This document shows, in pieces, positions 18,763 to 27,378 of a DNA stretch of 64,000 nt; within the stretch, counting starts at the first letter, position 1, and each line of letters starts with the position of its first letter. The DNA lies in contig UCBZ01000022.1 of NCBI GenBank assembly GCA_900470775.1, positions 80,991 to 144,990 of the forward strand, given 5' to 3'. This DNA comes from Hyphomicrobiales bacterium. GTDB taxonomy: Bacteria > Pseudomonadota > Alphaproteobacteria > Rhizobiales > Beijerinckiaceae. The notes below the pieces were generated by a model. The model worked only from the letters and a program-made list of their open reading frames with translations. It did no database searches and was not told the origin of the DNA. The position numbers were made by a program, and so were the translations under genes.

Positions 18763-19515
18763 ATGACTGCGATACCCATGACTGTCTCGCCGCCGACAGC
18801 TCCAGCGCTTGTGATGCTGGATCGCGCCTCCGGCGCGTCGCTGCCGCCATCGATCGCTGGCGCGACGCTGGGCTCTGCCGATCCGTTCGCTGCGGGCCGT
18901 GAGGTGGCCTGGGCGATCCCGGCTGCCGCAGCAGGCCGCGTCGATTTCGCTGGCGCGGTCGATGTTGAGTCGTTTCCTCATACCGAAACGATGATCGTGC
19001 TGGCCGGCGCACTGACACTGTCCGTCGACGGGGCGTCCGCGCATACCGTTGCGCCGCGCGGCGGCGTGGTCGTGGCGCGTGGCACGCGGCTGCGGATCGA
19101 GGCGGCGGCCGGCACGCGCTGGGCTTTCTATGCCGGGACCGCCGGGACGGTCGCGACGCCGGGGGTGACTCTCTTGAGTGGCGATGCTCCGCTGACACCG
19201 TCGGCCGCGCCGCCCGCCGAAGTGCTGATCGGGCCTGCTCCCGCCTGCCGGAGCTTCAACGCGTTCACTGAGGAAGGCTCGAACCTGCGCGCCGGGCTGT
19301 GGGATTCGACCCCCTATGCCCGGGTCTCGCGTCCGCACAAGCTGAGCGAGCTGATGCATATCCTGCAAGGGTCGGTCGATCTGACGGTTGAGGACGGGAC
19401 CGTCTTCACGGTCGGGCAAGGCGACACGGTCTTCGTGCCGCAGGGCGCGCCTTGTGCCTGGGACAGCCGGGTTGACGTCGCCAAGTTCTATGTCGTGCAG
19501 GAGGAGGTCGGCTGA
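18763..19515 (+). CDS. Bicupin-domain protein
   Basis: 250 residues with two cupin halves, about 40-125 and 165-245. The second half has the clear DUF861/cupin_3 pattern LSELMHILQGSVDLTVEDG then GDTVFVPQGAPCAWDS, as found in EutQ-like and ureidoglycolate-related proteins. The typical metal-binding His set is weak, so it may bind a small ligand without catalysis. Its stop overlaps the next ATG by one base (TGATG at 19513-19517), so it is co-translated with the GNAT gene. Together with GhrA and the aminotransferase downstream it belongs to an amine or amino-acid breakdown group; the specific role is unknown. Confidence 0.78.
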   Translation: MTAIPMTVSPPTAPALVMLDRASGASLPPSIAGATLGSADPFAAGREVAWAIPAAAAGRVDFAGAVDVESFPHTETMIVLAGALTLSVDGASAHTVAPRGGVVVARGTRLRIEAAAGTRWAFYAGTAGTVATPGVTLLSGDAPLTPSAAPPAEVLIGPAPACRSFNAFTEEGSNLRAGLWDSTPYARVSRPHKLSELMHILQGSVDLTVEDGTVFTVGQGDTVFVPQGAPCAWDSRVDVAKFYVVQEEVG

Positions 19516-20378
19516 TGTCCGACAACCTGCTTCGGGAGCCCGCGGTGCTCCGTGACATCGCCCTTGGCGACGCCCCGGCCTGCATGACGTTGTCGCAAGC
19601 CGTCGGCTGGCCGCACCGGGTCGAAGATTGGGAGATGGCGATCGGGTTGGGTGGCGGCGTCGTCATCAGCCTCGGCTCGGAGATTGTCGCGACGGCGTCC
19701 TGGTGGCCCTATGGCGACACGCATGCCACGCTCGGCCTGATCGTCGTTTCTCCCGAGCATCAGGGCGCCGGGCTCGGGCGGCGCCTGATGGAGGCGCTGT
19801 TCGCGCAGACGCAAGGACGTTCGCTCCTGCTGAACGCGACGGTTGCCGGCACGCCCCTCTATGAGCGTTCCGGCTTCGTGGCGTGGGGCGGCGGCATCCG
19901 CCAGCACCATGGCAAGGTTCTCGCGGTCGCGGAACCATCGCTCGACGAGGGGGCAGTGCTTCGCTCTGCGTGGGCCTCCGATCTGCCGACGCTGGAGCGG
20001 CTCGACCACGCCGCGACGGGCCTGCCGCGCGGGGCCTTGCTGCGCGCCGTGATGGAGCGCGGCGATGGCGTCGTGCTCGAGCGCGGCGGCAAACCGGCCG
20101 GCTTCAGCATGCTGCGCCGCTTCGGCCGCGGCTTCGTCGTCGGCCCGGTTGTTGCTAAGGGCGACGCGGATGCCAGGGTGCTGATGGCGCATTGGCTGCA
20201 CGGGCGGCAGAGCGAGTTCCTGCGCATCGATCTGCCCGCAGACTCTGCGCTTTCGGACTGGCTCGTGTCGTGCGGCTTGAAAGCTGTGGACGGCGTGACG
20301 AGCATGGTGCGGGGCACGTTGCCGCTCGCGCAGGGCCCGGTGCAGTTGCATGCGCCGGCCAGCCAGGCTCTCGGCTGA
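19515..20378 (+). CDS. GNAT N-acetyltransferase, two-domain (copy 1)
   Basis: 287-residue acetyl-CoA-dependent acetyltransferase. The N-terminal GNAT domain shows the acetyl-CoA loop VVSPEHQGAGLGRRLMEALF (about residues 90-110) after WWPYGDTHATLGL. The C-terminal half resembles the second GNAT-like domain of the YitH/HolE type (FGRGFVVGPVV, then DADARVLMAHWL). A distinctive GWPHRVEDW motif near residue 34 probably contributes to the substrate site. It is paralogous to the protein at 24142-25032. It is coupled to the bicupin gene and 14 bp before ghrA. Acetylation of an amine intermediate is plausible but unproven. Confidence 0.85.
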   Translation: MSDNLLREPAVLRDIALGDAPACMTLSQAVGWPHRVEDWEMAIGLGGGVVISLGSEIVATASWWPYGDTHATLGLIVVSPEHQGAGLGRRLMEALFAQTQGRSLLLNATVAGTPLYERSGFVAWGGGIRQHHGKVLAVAEPSLDEGAVLRSAWASDLPTLERLDHAATGLPRGALLRAVMERGDGVVLERGGKPAGFSMLRRFGRGFVVGPVVAKGDADARVLMAHWLHGRQSEFLRIDLPADSALSDWLVSCGLKAVDGVTSMVRGTLPLAQGPVQLHAPASQALG

Positions 20379-20392
20379 TCGAAGAGGTTACC

Positions 20393-21319
20393 ATGGCACT
20401 GCTCTACAAGTCCGATCCGGCGCGCGGTGCCGAATGGGCGAAGATCCTGGCGCAAAAGGCCCCCGACCTGTCGTTCAGGATCTGGCCGGAGATCGGCGAC
20501 CCGGCCGATATCCGCTATTTCGCCGCCTGGATGCCGCCCGACGACCTGATGACGCAGTTCCCCAATCTGGAGCTGCTGATCTCGGTCGGCGCAGGCGTCG
20601 ATCATCTGGACCTGTCGAAGCTGCCGCCGGATTTGCCGGTCGTGCGCATGGTCGAGCCTGGCATCGTCGACGGCATGGTCGAATACGTCTCCATGGCCGT
20701 GCTGGGCCTGCATCGCGACCTGATCAACTATGTCGCCCAGCAGCGGGGCGAGGTCTGGAAGCAGATCCGGGTGCGCCCGGCGGCGACGCGCCGCGTCGGC
20801 GTGCTGGGTTTAGGCATGCTCGGCGAGGCCTGCTGCACGATGCTGAACAATTTCGGTTTCCAGATCGCCGGCTGGAGCCGCTCGCGCCGCGAGATCGAGG
20901 GTGTGACCTGCTTCGCGGGCGCCAAGGAATTGCCGGACTTCCTGGGGCGAACCGATATTCTGGTCTGCCTGCTGCCGCTGACCGACGAGACCCGCGGCAT
21001 GCTCGGCACCGAACTCTTCGCTCAGCTGCCGAAGGGGGCCAAGCTGGTGAATACCGGCCGTGGCGGGCATCTCGACCAGGATGCGCTGCTGGCGGCTCTC
21101 GAGAGCGGCCAGATTTCGGCGGCATGGCTCGACGTCACCACGCCGGAGCCGCTGACCAAGGGCCATCCGCTCTGGTGTCATCCACGCGTGCTGGTCACGC
21201 CGCATATCGCCAGCATGACCCAGCCAGAGACCGCTGTGGACGTGGTGCTGGAAAACCTGCGCCGCCATCACGCCGGCGAGCCGTTGATCGGTCTGGTCGA
21301 CCGCAAGCGGGGCTATTGA
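20393..21319 (+). CDS. Glyoxylate/hydroxypyruvate reductase A-type dehydrogenase
   Basis: NAD(P)H-dependent D-2-hydroxyacid dehydrogenase, 308 residues, closest in pattern to GhrA. The dinucleotide fold is at GVLGLGMLGEA (136-146), and the catalytic Arg223 (NTGRGGHLDQD), Glu252 (TTPEPL) and His271 (TPHIAS) are all present. It would reduce glyoxylate, hydroxypyruvate or a similar 2-oxoacid. GAAGAGG sits 6 bp before ATG 20393; the open frame reaches back to 20192 inside the GNAT gene. The operon order bicupin-GNAT-ghrA suggests disposal of an oxoacid from amine or ureide breakdown. Confidence 0.87.
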   Translation: MALLYKSDPARGAEWAKILAQKAPDLSFRIWPEIGDPADIRYFAAWMPPDDLMTQFPNLELLISVGAGVDHLDLSKLPPDLPVVRMVEPGIVDGMVEYVSMAVLGLHRDLINYVAQQRGEVWKQIRVRPAATRRVGVLGLGMLGEACCTMLNNFGFQIAGWSRSRREIEGVTCFAGAKELPDFLGRTDILVCLLPLTDETRGMLGTELFAQLPKGAKLVNTGRGGHLDQDALLAALESGQISAAWLDVTTPEPLTKGHPLWCHPRVLVTPHIASMTQPETAVDVVLENLRRHHAGEPLIGLVDRKRGY

Positions 21320-21494
21320 GGCCCAGCCATTGCGGCCCCAGGCGCGCCACCCCGCCGAAGCATGATCTGCTGCTGGGGCCGGCCAATAGGGCAGGGGATG
21401 TCATGGCGGGCCGTCAAGGCCGTGCCGATGGTCGGGCCGGCCGTTCTAACCTTTGCCGAGGCGAAGACGCCGTCTGCGGAGGTCGAAGCGGTCC

Positions 21495-21953
21495 ATGTAC
21501 GAACAAACCTTGCACGAGCGAGCCCTGCACAAAGCAGCCCCGTACGAACCTATGGCCGCGAGCGGAACGGCGCTGCCGCAGCGTGCCGGGCAGGGCATCG
21601 CGCGCGCGCTCGGCCATATCGAGCGGAACTTCACCGACGCGATCTATCTCGAGGAGCTTGCGGCACTGGCTGGCTTGAGCGTCTGCCGGTTCGTCACCGT
21701 GTTCCGGCGACAGGTCGGGTTGACGCCGCATCGCTTCATCTGCCACCGGCGCATCTGCCATGCCAAGTTGCTGCTGCGCGAGGGCGTCCCGATGGCGTTG
21801 GCGGCTTCGGAAGCGGGCTTCTTCGACCAGAGCCATTTCTCGCGCCATTTCAAAAACATCTGCGGGATCACGCCCGGCCGCTATCTGCGCGAGCTGGGTC
21901 AAGCGGCCCCCCGGCGCGCCTTACCCGAATCTCCTATCCAGAACGCTGCCTGA
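21495..21953 (+). CDS. AraC-family regulator consisting of the DNA-binding domain only
   Basis: 152 residues. Nearly the whole protein is the double helix-turn-helix domain: IERNFTDAIYLEELAALAGL, then FRRQVGLTPHRFI, and the second motif EAGFFDQSHFSRHFKNICGI with GRYLREL. The ligand-sensing domain found in most AraC proteins is absent, so it may respond to another input or act constitutively like SoxS or MarA. ATG 21495 has GGAGG about 11 nt upstream. It is 43 bp before the aminotransferase gene on the same strand and is the natural candidate to control it. Confidence 0.85.
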   Translation: MYEQTLHERALHKAAPYEPMAASGTALPQRAGQGIARALGHIERNFTDAIYLEELAALAGLSVCRFVTVFRRQVGLTPHRFICHRRICHAKLLLREGVPMALAASEAGFFDQSHFSRHFKNICGITPGRYLRELGQAAPRRALPESPIQNAA

Positions 21954-21996
21954 CCGGCGCGGCTTACGAAATCGACAACCTCCAGGATCGTCCACC

Positions 21997-23391
21997 ATGA
22001 CCGTCAATTCGCTCGAAGCCCTCGACCGCCGCCACTGGGTCCACCCTGTCGCCAACTGGGCTGGCCACGAGACGCGCGGCGTCACCATTATGAAGTCGGC
22101 CAAGGGCGCCTTCATCACCGATGCGGACGGCCACGAGCTGATCGACGGTTTCGCCGGGCTCTGGTGCGTCAATGTCGGCTATGGCCATGAGAGCATCGTC
22201 GAGGCCGCGGCGGCGCAGATGCGCGAACTGCCCTATGCGACCGGCTATTTCAGCTTCGGCAGCGAGCCGACGATCCTGCTTGCCGCCAAGCTCGCCGAGA
22301 TCACGCCCGGCGATCTCAACCACATCTATTTCTCGCTCGGCGGCTCGGACGCCATCGACGGCGCGCTGCGCCTGATCCAGTTTTACTACAACGTCACCGG
22401 CAGGCCGACGAAGAAGGCGATCATCTCGCTGGAACGCGGCTATCATGGCTCCAGCTCGACGGGCGCCGGCGTGACCGCGCTACCGGCCTTCCATGCCAAT
22501 TTCGATTTCCCGGCGCATGTCCAGCATTACGTTGCGGCGCCCTATTCCTATCGCAACCCGACCGGCTCTGACGACGCGGCGGTGATTGCGGCCAGCGTCG
22601 CCTCGCTGCGCGCCAAGGTCGAGGAACTTGGCGCCGACAATGTCGCCGCCTTCTTCTGCGAGCCGGTCGTGGGCTCCGGCGGCGTCATCGTGCCGCCGAA
22701 GGGCTGGCTCAAAGCGATGCGCGATACGGCCACCGAGCTCGACATCCTGTTCCTCGCCGACGAGGTCATCACCGGTTTTGGCCGTACCGGCCCGATGTTC
22801 GCCTGCGACGCCGAGGGCGTGGTGCCCGACCTGATGACGATGGCCAAGGGCCTGACCTCGGGCTACGCGCCGATGGGCGCGCTCGCGATCGGCGAAAAGG
22901 TCTATCGCGGCATCAAGGACAATGCGCCCGAGGGCGGGCCGGTCGGCCATGGCCAGACCTATTCCGGCCATCCGGTTTCGGCTGCCGTCGCGCTCGAAGT
23001 GCTCCGGCTCTATGACGAGGGCGGCATCCTCGCCAACGGCCAGCGCGTCGGCGCCTATTTCGAGACAAGGCTTGCGACGCTCGCCGATCATCCGCTCGTG
23101 GGTGAGGTCAGGGCGCGCGGCCTGCTCGCGGGTATCGAGCTTGTTGCCGACAAGGGCAGCCGCGAGAAGTTCCCGCGCAGCGTCAAGCTCGCCGACCATC
23201 TGTTCGCGCGCGGCTATGCGAACGGCGTGATCTTCCGCGCCTTTGCCGACGACATCATCGGGCTGGCGCCGCCGCTCTGCTGCAGCGAGAGCGAGATCGA
23301 CCTGATCGTCTCGCGTCTGCGCCAGACGCTCGACGACATGCTGGACCTTCCGGAGGTCCAGGCCGCGCTGGCGACCGCCAGAGCGGCGTGA
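21997..23391 (+). CDS. Class III omega-aminotransferase (polyamine- or beta-alanine:pyruvate-type)
   Basis: PLP-dependent aminotransferase, 464 residues. The cofactor Asp255 is in LFLADEVITGFGRTG and the Schiff-base Lys284 in MTMAKGLTSGYAPMGA. The N-terminal GLWCVNVGYGHESIVEAAAAQ and the PYATGYFSFGSEP segment match the SpuC-like branch that transfers amino groups from putrescine and other diamines or omega-amino acids to pyruvate. The start at ATG 21997 fits the family; the frame back to 21760 lies inside araC in another frame. With the Pot importer, flavoenzymes and aldehyde dehydrogenase to the right it suggests diamine catabolism. Confidence 0.88.
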   Translation: MTVNSLEALDRRHWVHPVANWAGHETRGVTIMKSAKGAFITDADGHELIDGFAGLWCVNVGYGHESIVEAAAAQMRELPYATGYFSFGSEPTILLAAKLAEITPGDLNHIYFSLGGSDAIDGALRLIQFYYNVTGRPTKKAIISLERGYHGSSSTGAGVTALPAFHANFDFPAHVQHYVAAPYSYRNPTGSDDAAVIAASVASLRAKVEELGADNVAAFFCEPVVGSGGVIVPPKGWLKAMRDTATELDILFLADEVITGFGRTGPMFACDAEGVVPDLMTMAKGLTSGYAPMGALAIGEKVYRGIKDNAPEGGPVGHGQTYSGHPVSAAVALEVLRLYDEGGILANGQRVGAYFETRLATLADHPLVGEVRARGLLAGIELVADKGSREKFPRSVKLADHLFARGYANGVIFRAFADDIIGLAPPLCCSESEIDLIVSRLRQTLDDMLDLPEVQAALATARAA

Positions 23392-23501
23392 AGGCGGCGT
23401 GATCCTTGCTTTGCCGAAGGCGGCTAACCGTCTAGGTTGTCGCGAGCGCTGCGGCCCATCCCCGGGCCTGGGGCGGCGGGCGTTGGGGTGAGGCTTTCGT
23501 C

Positions 23502-23990
23502 GTGACACCGGGCTTGCGGCTCGACCGCATCGATATGAAAATCCTGATTGAACTGCAGGGCAACAGCAGGATGACCAACGTCACCCTGGCCGATGCGGTC
23601 GGGTTGTCGCCGAGCCCGTGCCTTCTCCGGGTCAAGCGGCTCGAACAGGCCGGCTTCATCTCCGGCTATTGCGCGACGATCAACCTGCAGAAGCTCGGCG
23701 AGACGATCACGGTCTTCACCGAGGTCACGCTGGCCGACCACACCAAGGAGTATTTCATCCGCTTCGAGACGGCGCTGCGCCGGGTCGATGAGGTGGTGGA
23801 ATGCCATATGGTCAGCGGCGGCTATGACTACCTGATCAAGTTCGTGACGCGCGGGCTGACGCATTACCAGTCGCTGATCGAGACCCTGCTCGACCGCAAT
23901 ATCGGCATCTCCAAGTATTTCAGCTATGTCGTGATCAAGTCGCCGATCCAGAAGCCGGGTTATCCGCTGCCGGTGCTGTTCGACGTCTGA
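23502..23990 (+). CDS. Lrp/AsnC-family regulator
   Basis: 162 residues from a GTG start. The N-terminal LDRIDMKILIELQGNSRM leads into the helix-turn-helix (VTLADAVGLSPSPCLLRVKRLE, shown as VTLADAVGLS and CLLRVKRLE), followed by the RAM ligand-binding fold (CHMVSGGYDYLIKF, and a C-terminal SYVVIKSP). The family regulates amino-acid metabolism and often the neighbouring transporter or aminotransferase. It follows the aminotransferase by 110 bp on the same strand and converges on the second GNAT gene. Confidence 0.9.
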   Translation: MTPGLRLDRIDMKILIELQGNSRMTNVTLADAVGLSPSPCLLRVKRLEQAGFISGYCATINLQKLGETITVFTEVTLADHTKEYFIRFETALRRVDEVVECHMVSGGYDYLIKFVTRGLTHYQSLIETLLDRNIGISKYFSYVVIKSPIQKPGYPLPVLFDV

Positions 23991-23994
23991 GAGT

Positions 23995-24122
23995 GTTTGC
24001 AAATCCGCTGGAGCGGCGTTCTGACGCCGCCTTCTGCGCTTCCGGTGCTCACGGACGAAAGTCCGCTGCGCCCCGGTTCTGGATTGCGACGCCAGCCCAC
24101 TCGCCCCTGCAGATTTTCAAAC
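23995..24122. other. Imperfect inverted repeat between convergent lrp and GNAT genes
   Basis: GTTTGCAAATCCGC (23995-24008) and GCAGATTTTCAAAC (24109-24122) are inverted matches at 12 of 14 positions, enclosing about 100 bp without a gene. It could act as a bidirectional transcription end or be the scar of a small element. No T-run follows. Confidence 0.35.
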
Positions 24123-24141
24123 GCCCTCAAGAGCGCGCTGG

Positions 24142-25032
24142 TTAACCCAGAGCTTGTGTCGCAAGGCCGAAGGTCCGCGCCGCGCCGCTCGGAGCATGAT
24201 GGTGGCCGCGGATCATGGGCGTGACCGAATCGAAGATCGTCATGCCGCAGGATTCGAGGAATCCCCCGAAGCGGCCCTGTTCCTGCGCCGTGTCGACCCG
24301 AAGAAAGCTGCCCTGATGGGCCTCGACATGGGGCGTGACCAGCGCGACGGCCATATCGTCGTCCTCCGCCACGATCGGGCCGACGACATGGCCGCGTCCG
24401 AAGGCGCGGCAGAGCGCGAAACCCACGATCTCATCGTCACGCTCGACAACCGTCCCGACCGAGGCCGCCATCAGCGCCGCGATGACGCGGCTGCGGTCGG
24501 CGCCATAGGCGCTGGCGTCGAGGCGCGCGAGTGCATCGAGATCTGCCGCGACAGCGGATCTGAGGCCGGGCATGGCCGGAGCGGGGGCTGGTAGCACCAC
24601 GGTGCGTCCCTGATGCTGGAAGATCCGGCCGATCGGCTCGAAGCCGAGCGAGCGATACAGGCGATAGCCGGCCTTCGTCGCGCTGAGGCGTAGGTCGCGA
24701 TCGCCGGATTGCTCGAAGATGATTTCCATCAACTGCCGGCCGGCCCCCTGCGCTTGCAGGCGCGGCGAGGTGATGACCATGCCCACTGACGCGAAGCTCT
24801 CGCCGAAGGGCCACCACATCGCCGAGCCAAGCGCCCGGCCGATCGTGTCGCAGGCGACGAAGCCCCGGCCGACGCTCATGACGAGCCGCCAGTCCTCCGG
24901 CCGATGCGGCCAGCCGACGCCGATCGACAGCTGATGCATCTGGCCGAGATCGGCTTCGCTCATCGGCCGGATGTCGATCTCGTAGCCGAGTCGGCGCTTT
25001 GCCGTGTTGTAAGCCAAGGCGTCTGGCCTCAT
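24142..25032 (-). CDS. GNAT N-acetyltransferase, two-domain (copy 2)
   Basis: 296 residues from ATG 25032, paralogous along its length to the protein at 19515-20378. It shares the GWPHRPEDWRLVMSVGRG block, MWWPFGESFASVGMV, the acetyl-CoA loop QAQGAGRQLMEIIFEQ, and a second-domain FGRGHVVGPIV. Upstream in-frame ATGs at 25089 and 25098 would add about 20 residues with no counterpart in copy 1, so I chose the shorter form, although no clear ribosome-binding site precedes it. It is divergent from the flavoenzyme at 25215. Probably acetylates an amine substrate of the island. Confidence 0.83.
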   Translation of the reverse strand: MRPDALAYNTAKRRLGYEIDIRPMSEADLGQMHQLSIGVGWPHRPEDWRLVMSVGRGFVACDTIGRALGSAMWWPFGESFASVGMVITSPRLQAQGAGRQLMEIIFEQSGDRDLRLSATKAGYRLYRSLGFEPIGRIFQHQGRTVVLPAPAPAMPGLRSAVAADLDALARLDASAYGADRSRVIAALMAASVGTVVERDDEIVGFALCRAFGRGHVVGPIVAEDDDMAVALVTPHVEAHQGSFLRVDTAQEQGRFGGFLESCGMTIFDSVTPMIRGHHHAPSGAARTFGLATQALG

Positions 25033-25214
25033 GGGGAAGGATGCCCGACTATAGGCGCGCCGGGACCGTTCGAGAATAGCATAATTCATACAATACATGG
25101 GCTTAGGATGGTGCAAGCTGCGAGGTCTGGCCCCTGCGGCGCTTCGGTCCCCGTGGCCGGCGGAGGGGTGCAACGCGCCCGTTTCCCGACCTGCGACGCC
25201 GAGGCTGCCCTGCG

Positions 25215-26492
25215 ATGAAGCTCGAACCCTATTGGCTGGACTCCGCGCCGCGGTTTTCGTCCGCCTCGTCAGTGCCGATCGAAGGCAAGGTCGATGTCGC
25301 AATCGTCGGCGGCGGCTTCACTGGCCTGTCGGCGGCACGGACGCTGGCTAAGGCCGGCGCGAGCGTTGCCGTGCTGGAATCCGGGCGCGTCGTCGGCGAA
25401 GCCTCGGGCCGCAATGGCGGGCATTGCAACAACGGCCTCGCGCATGATCTGGGAAGCCTCGCCGCCAGCATCGGCATCGAGCGTGCCAGCGCGCTCTACC
25501 GCGCGTTCGACGCCGGCGTGGACACAGTCGAGGCGCTGGTCGCCAGCGAAGGCATCGACTGCGACTTCATCCGCACCGGCAAGATCAAGCTCGCCGCCAA
25601 GCCGGCCCATTTTGCCAAGCTGCAGAAGAGCGCCGAATTGCTGCAGGCGACGGTCGAGCCTGATCTGGCCGTGGTGAAGCCGGACGAGATCCGCAACGAG
25701 ATCGGCTCGAACGGCTTCCATGGTGGGCTCGTCTTTCCACGCGGCGCCCATATGCATATGGGGCGCTTCGGGGTCGGGCTGGCCGAGGCGGCGGCTCGGG
25801 CCGGAGCCGCGATCCATGAGAACGCAGCCGTGACCGGCCTGGAGCGGCTGGCCGGCCAGGCGCATCGCGTCGTGACAATGCGCGGCACGCTGGAGGCCGG
25901 GCAGGTGCTGCTGGCGACGGGCGCTTCGCGGCAGGGGCCGTTTTCCTGGCTGCGCCGGCGCATCGTCCCGGTCGGCAGCTTCATCATCGCGACCGAGCCG
26001 CTGTCAGCGGAACTCGCGGCCTCGATCATGCCGACGCGCCGCACGGCGACGACGACAATGAATATCGGCAACTATTTCCGGCTGACGCCCGACAACCGGC
26101 TGATCTTCGGCGGCCGGGCGCGCTTTGCCCTGTCGAGCCCGACTTCGGACGCCAAGAGCGGCGCGATCCTGAAGGCGCGCATGCTCGAACTCTTCCCGCA
26201 ATTGTCTGGCACAGGGATCGATTATTGCTGGGGCGGACTGGTCGACATGACCGCCGACCGCCTGCCGCGCGCCGGCGAGCGCGACGGCGTCTTCTACGCG
26301 CTGGGCTATAGCGGCCATGGCACGCAGATGTCGGTCCATATGGGGCAGATCATGGCCCGGGTGATGGGCGGCGACGCGGCCGCGAACCCGCTGGCCGGGC
26401 TCGACTGGCCGGTGGTGCCCGGCCATTTCGGCCCGCCTTGGTTTTTGCCGTTCGTCGGAATGTATTACCGCTATCAGGACTGGCGGCATTAG
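25215..26492 (+). CDS. FAD-dependent amine oxidoreductase, DAO family (PuuB-like, copy 1)
   Basis: 425-residue flavoenzyme of the D-amino-acid-oxidase family. The FAD-binding motif VAIVGGGFTGLSAARTLAKAG spans about residues 28-48, followed by the family SGRNGGHCNNGL stretch near 60-75. The C-terminal DRLPRAGERDGVFYALGYSGHGTQMS closes the FAD site. Closest in type to gamma-glutamylputrescine oxidase and related amine oxidases, which release an aldehyde, ammonia and hydrogen peroxide. It is divergent from GNAT copy 2 and convergent with potC, with a palindromic repeat between. Confidence 0.87.
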   Translation: MKLEPYWLDSAPRFSSASSVPIEGKVDVAIVGGGFTGLSAARTLAKAGASVAVLESGRVVGEASGRNGGHCNNGLAHDLGSLAASIGIERASALYRAFDAGVDTVEALVASEGIDCDFIRTGKIKLAAKPAHFAKLQKSAELLQATVEPDLAVVKPDEIRNEIGSNGFHGGLVFPRGAHMHMGRFGVGLAEAAARAGAAIHENAAVTGLERLAGQAHRVVTMRGTLEAGQVLLATGASRQGPFSWLRRRIVPVGSFIIATEPLSAELAASIMPTRRTATTTMNIGNYFRLTPDNRLIFGGRARFALSSPTSDAKSGAILKARMLELFPQLSGTGIDYCWGGLVDMTADRLPRAGERDGVFYALGYSGHGTQMSVHMGQIMARVMGGDAAANPLAGLDWPVVPGHFGPPWFLPFVGMYYRYQDWRH

Positions 26493-26513
26493 GCGTCGGG
26501 GACACCCATCCCC

Positions 26514-26564
26514 CAGCCCTCATCCTTCGAGACGCCGCTTCGCGGCTCCTCAGGATGAGGGCTG
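26514..26564. repeat. Intergenic palindrome, family B, copy 1
   Basis: A 51-bp hairpin-forming element with outer arms CAGCCCTCATCCT and AGGATGAGGGCTG and an inner arm pair GCCGCTTCGCGGC. It lies between the convergent flavoenzyme and potC genes, where it may serve as a transcription terminator. The same sequence in opposite orientation begins at 63959. Confidence 0.85.
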
Positions 26565-26592
26565 AGGGTGGAATCGATCAGAGAATACCTCG

Positions 26593-27378
26593 TCAGGCCG
26601 CGCGCTTCTGCCCACTCGTCGCCAGCAGCACAAGGATGAACGACGCCGCCGTCAGCAGGGTCGAGATCGAGGCGATGGTCGGGTCGATCTCATCGCGCAG
26701 CGCGGTGAACATGCGCTTGGTCAGGGTCTGGTACTGTCCCCCTGAGACGAACAGCGCGATGATGGTCTCGTCGATCGCCGAGATGAAGGCGAAGATGCCC
26801 CCCGCAAAGACGCTGGCCTTGATCTGCGGCAGCGTCACAGTCAGGAAGGCGCGGAAGCGGTTCATGCCGAGGCTGCGCGCCACCATCTCCTGCGTCTTGT
26901 CGAAGCTCTGCAGTCCGGCGACGACCGAGGTGATCACATAAGGCAGGCCGAGCATGACATTGGCCAGCACCAGCCCGGTCAGGGTCTGGATCAGGCCGAG
27001 CTTGGCGTAGATGAAGAAGATCCCGATCGCGATGATGATGATCGGCACGATCAGCGGCAGCATCAGCATCATGTGCAGGGAGCGCATCAGCTTCGTCTGC
27101 GAGTTGCTGATGGCGTAGGCGGCAGCCGTGCCGAGCGGTGTCGCAACGATGACCGTCAGGAGGCCGATCAGCGCGCTCATCCGCGTCGCCTGCATCCAGT
27201 TGGGATTGCCGAAATACTCGGCGTACCAGCGCAGCGACAAAGCGGGCGGCGGGAAGGTCAGGAAGCGCGTCGCCGAGAACGACATCGGTACGATGATCAG
27301 CAGTGGCAGGATCAGATAGATCAGCACCAGGCCGACGAAGGCGCCGAAGAGCAGGCGAGGGAGAAGCGGTTGTTTCAT
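26593..27378 (-). CDS. potC: ABC transporter permease, PotC type
   Basis: 261-residue inner-membrane subunit with six hydrophobic segments, first at about residues 8-30. The EAA-type loop appears as ARSLGMNRFRAFLTVTLPQI at about 150-170. ATG 27378 overlaps the potB stop by one base (TGATG). Together with potB, potD and potA it makes a polyamine- or opine-type importer. The operon includes a flavoenzyme and a HAD hydrolase, so the imported compound is probably an amine oxidised in the cytoplasm. Confidence 0.9.
   Translation of the reverse strand: MKQPLLPRLLFGAFVGLVLIYLILPLLIIVPMSFSATRFLTFPPPALSLRWYAEYFGNPNWMQATRMSALIGLLTVIVATPLGTAAAYAISNSQTKLMRSLHMMLMLPLIVPIIIIAIGIFFIYAKLGLIQTLTGLVLANVMLGLPYVITSVVAGLQSFDKTQEMVARSLGMNRFRAFLTVTLPQIKASVFAGGIFAFISAIDETIIALFVSGGQYQTLTKRMFTALRDEIDPTIASISTLLTAASFILVLLATSGQKRAA

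Noticed and set aside
21760..21996. N-terminal extension of the aminotransferase
   Set aside because: It lies inside araC in another frame and has no aminotransferase similarity.
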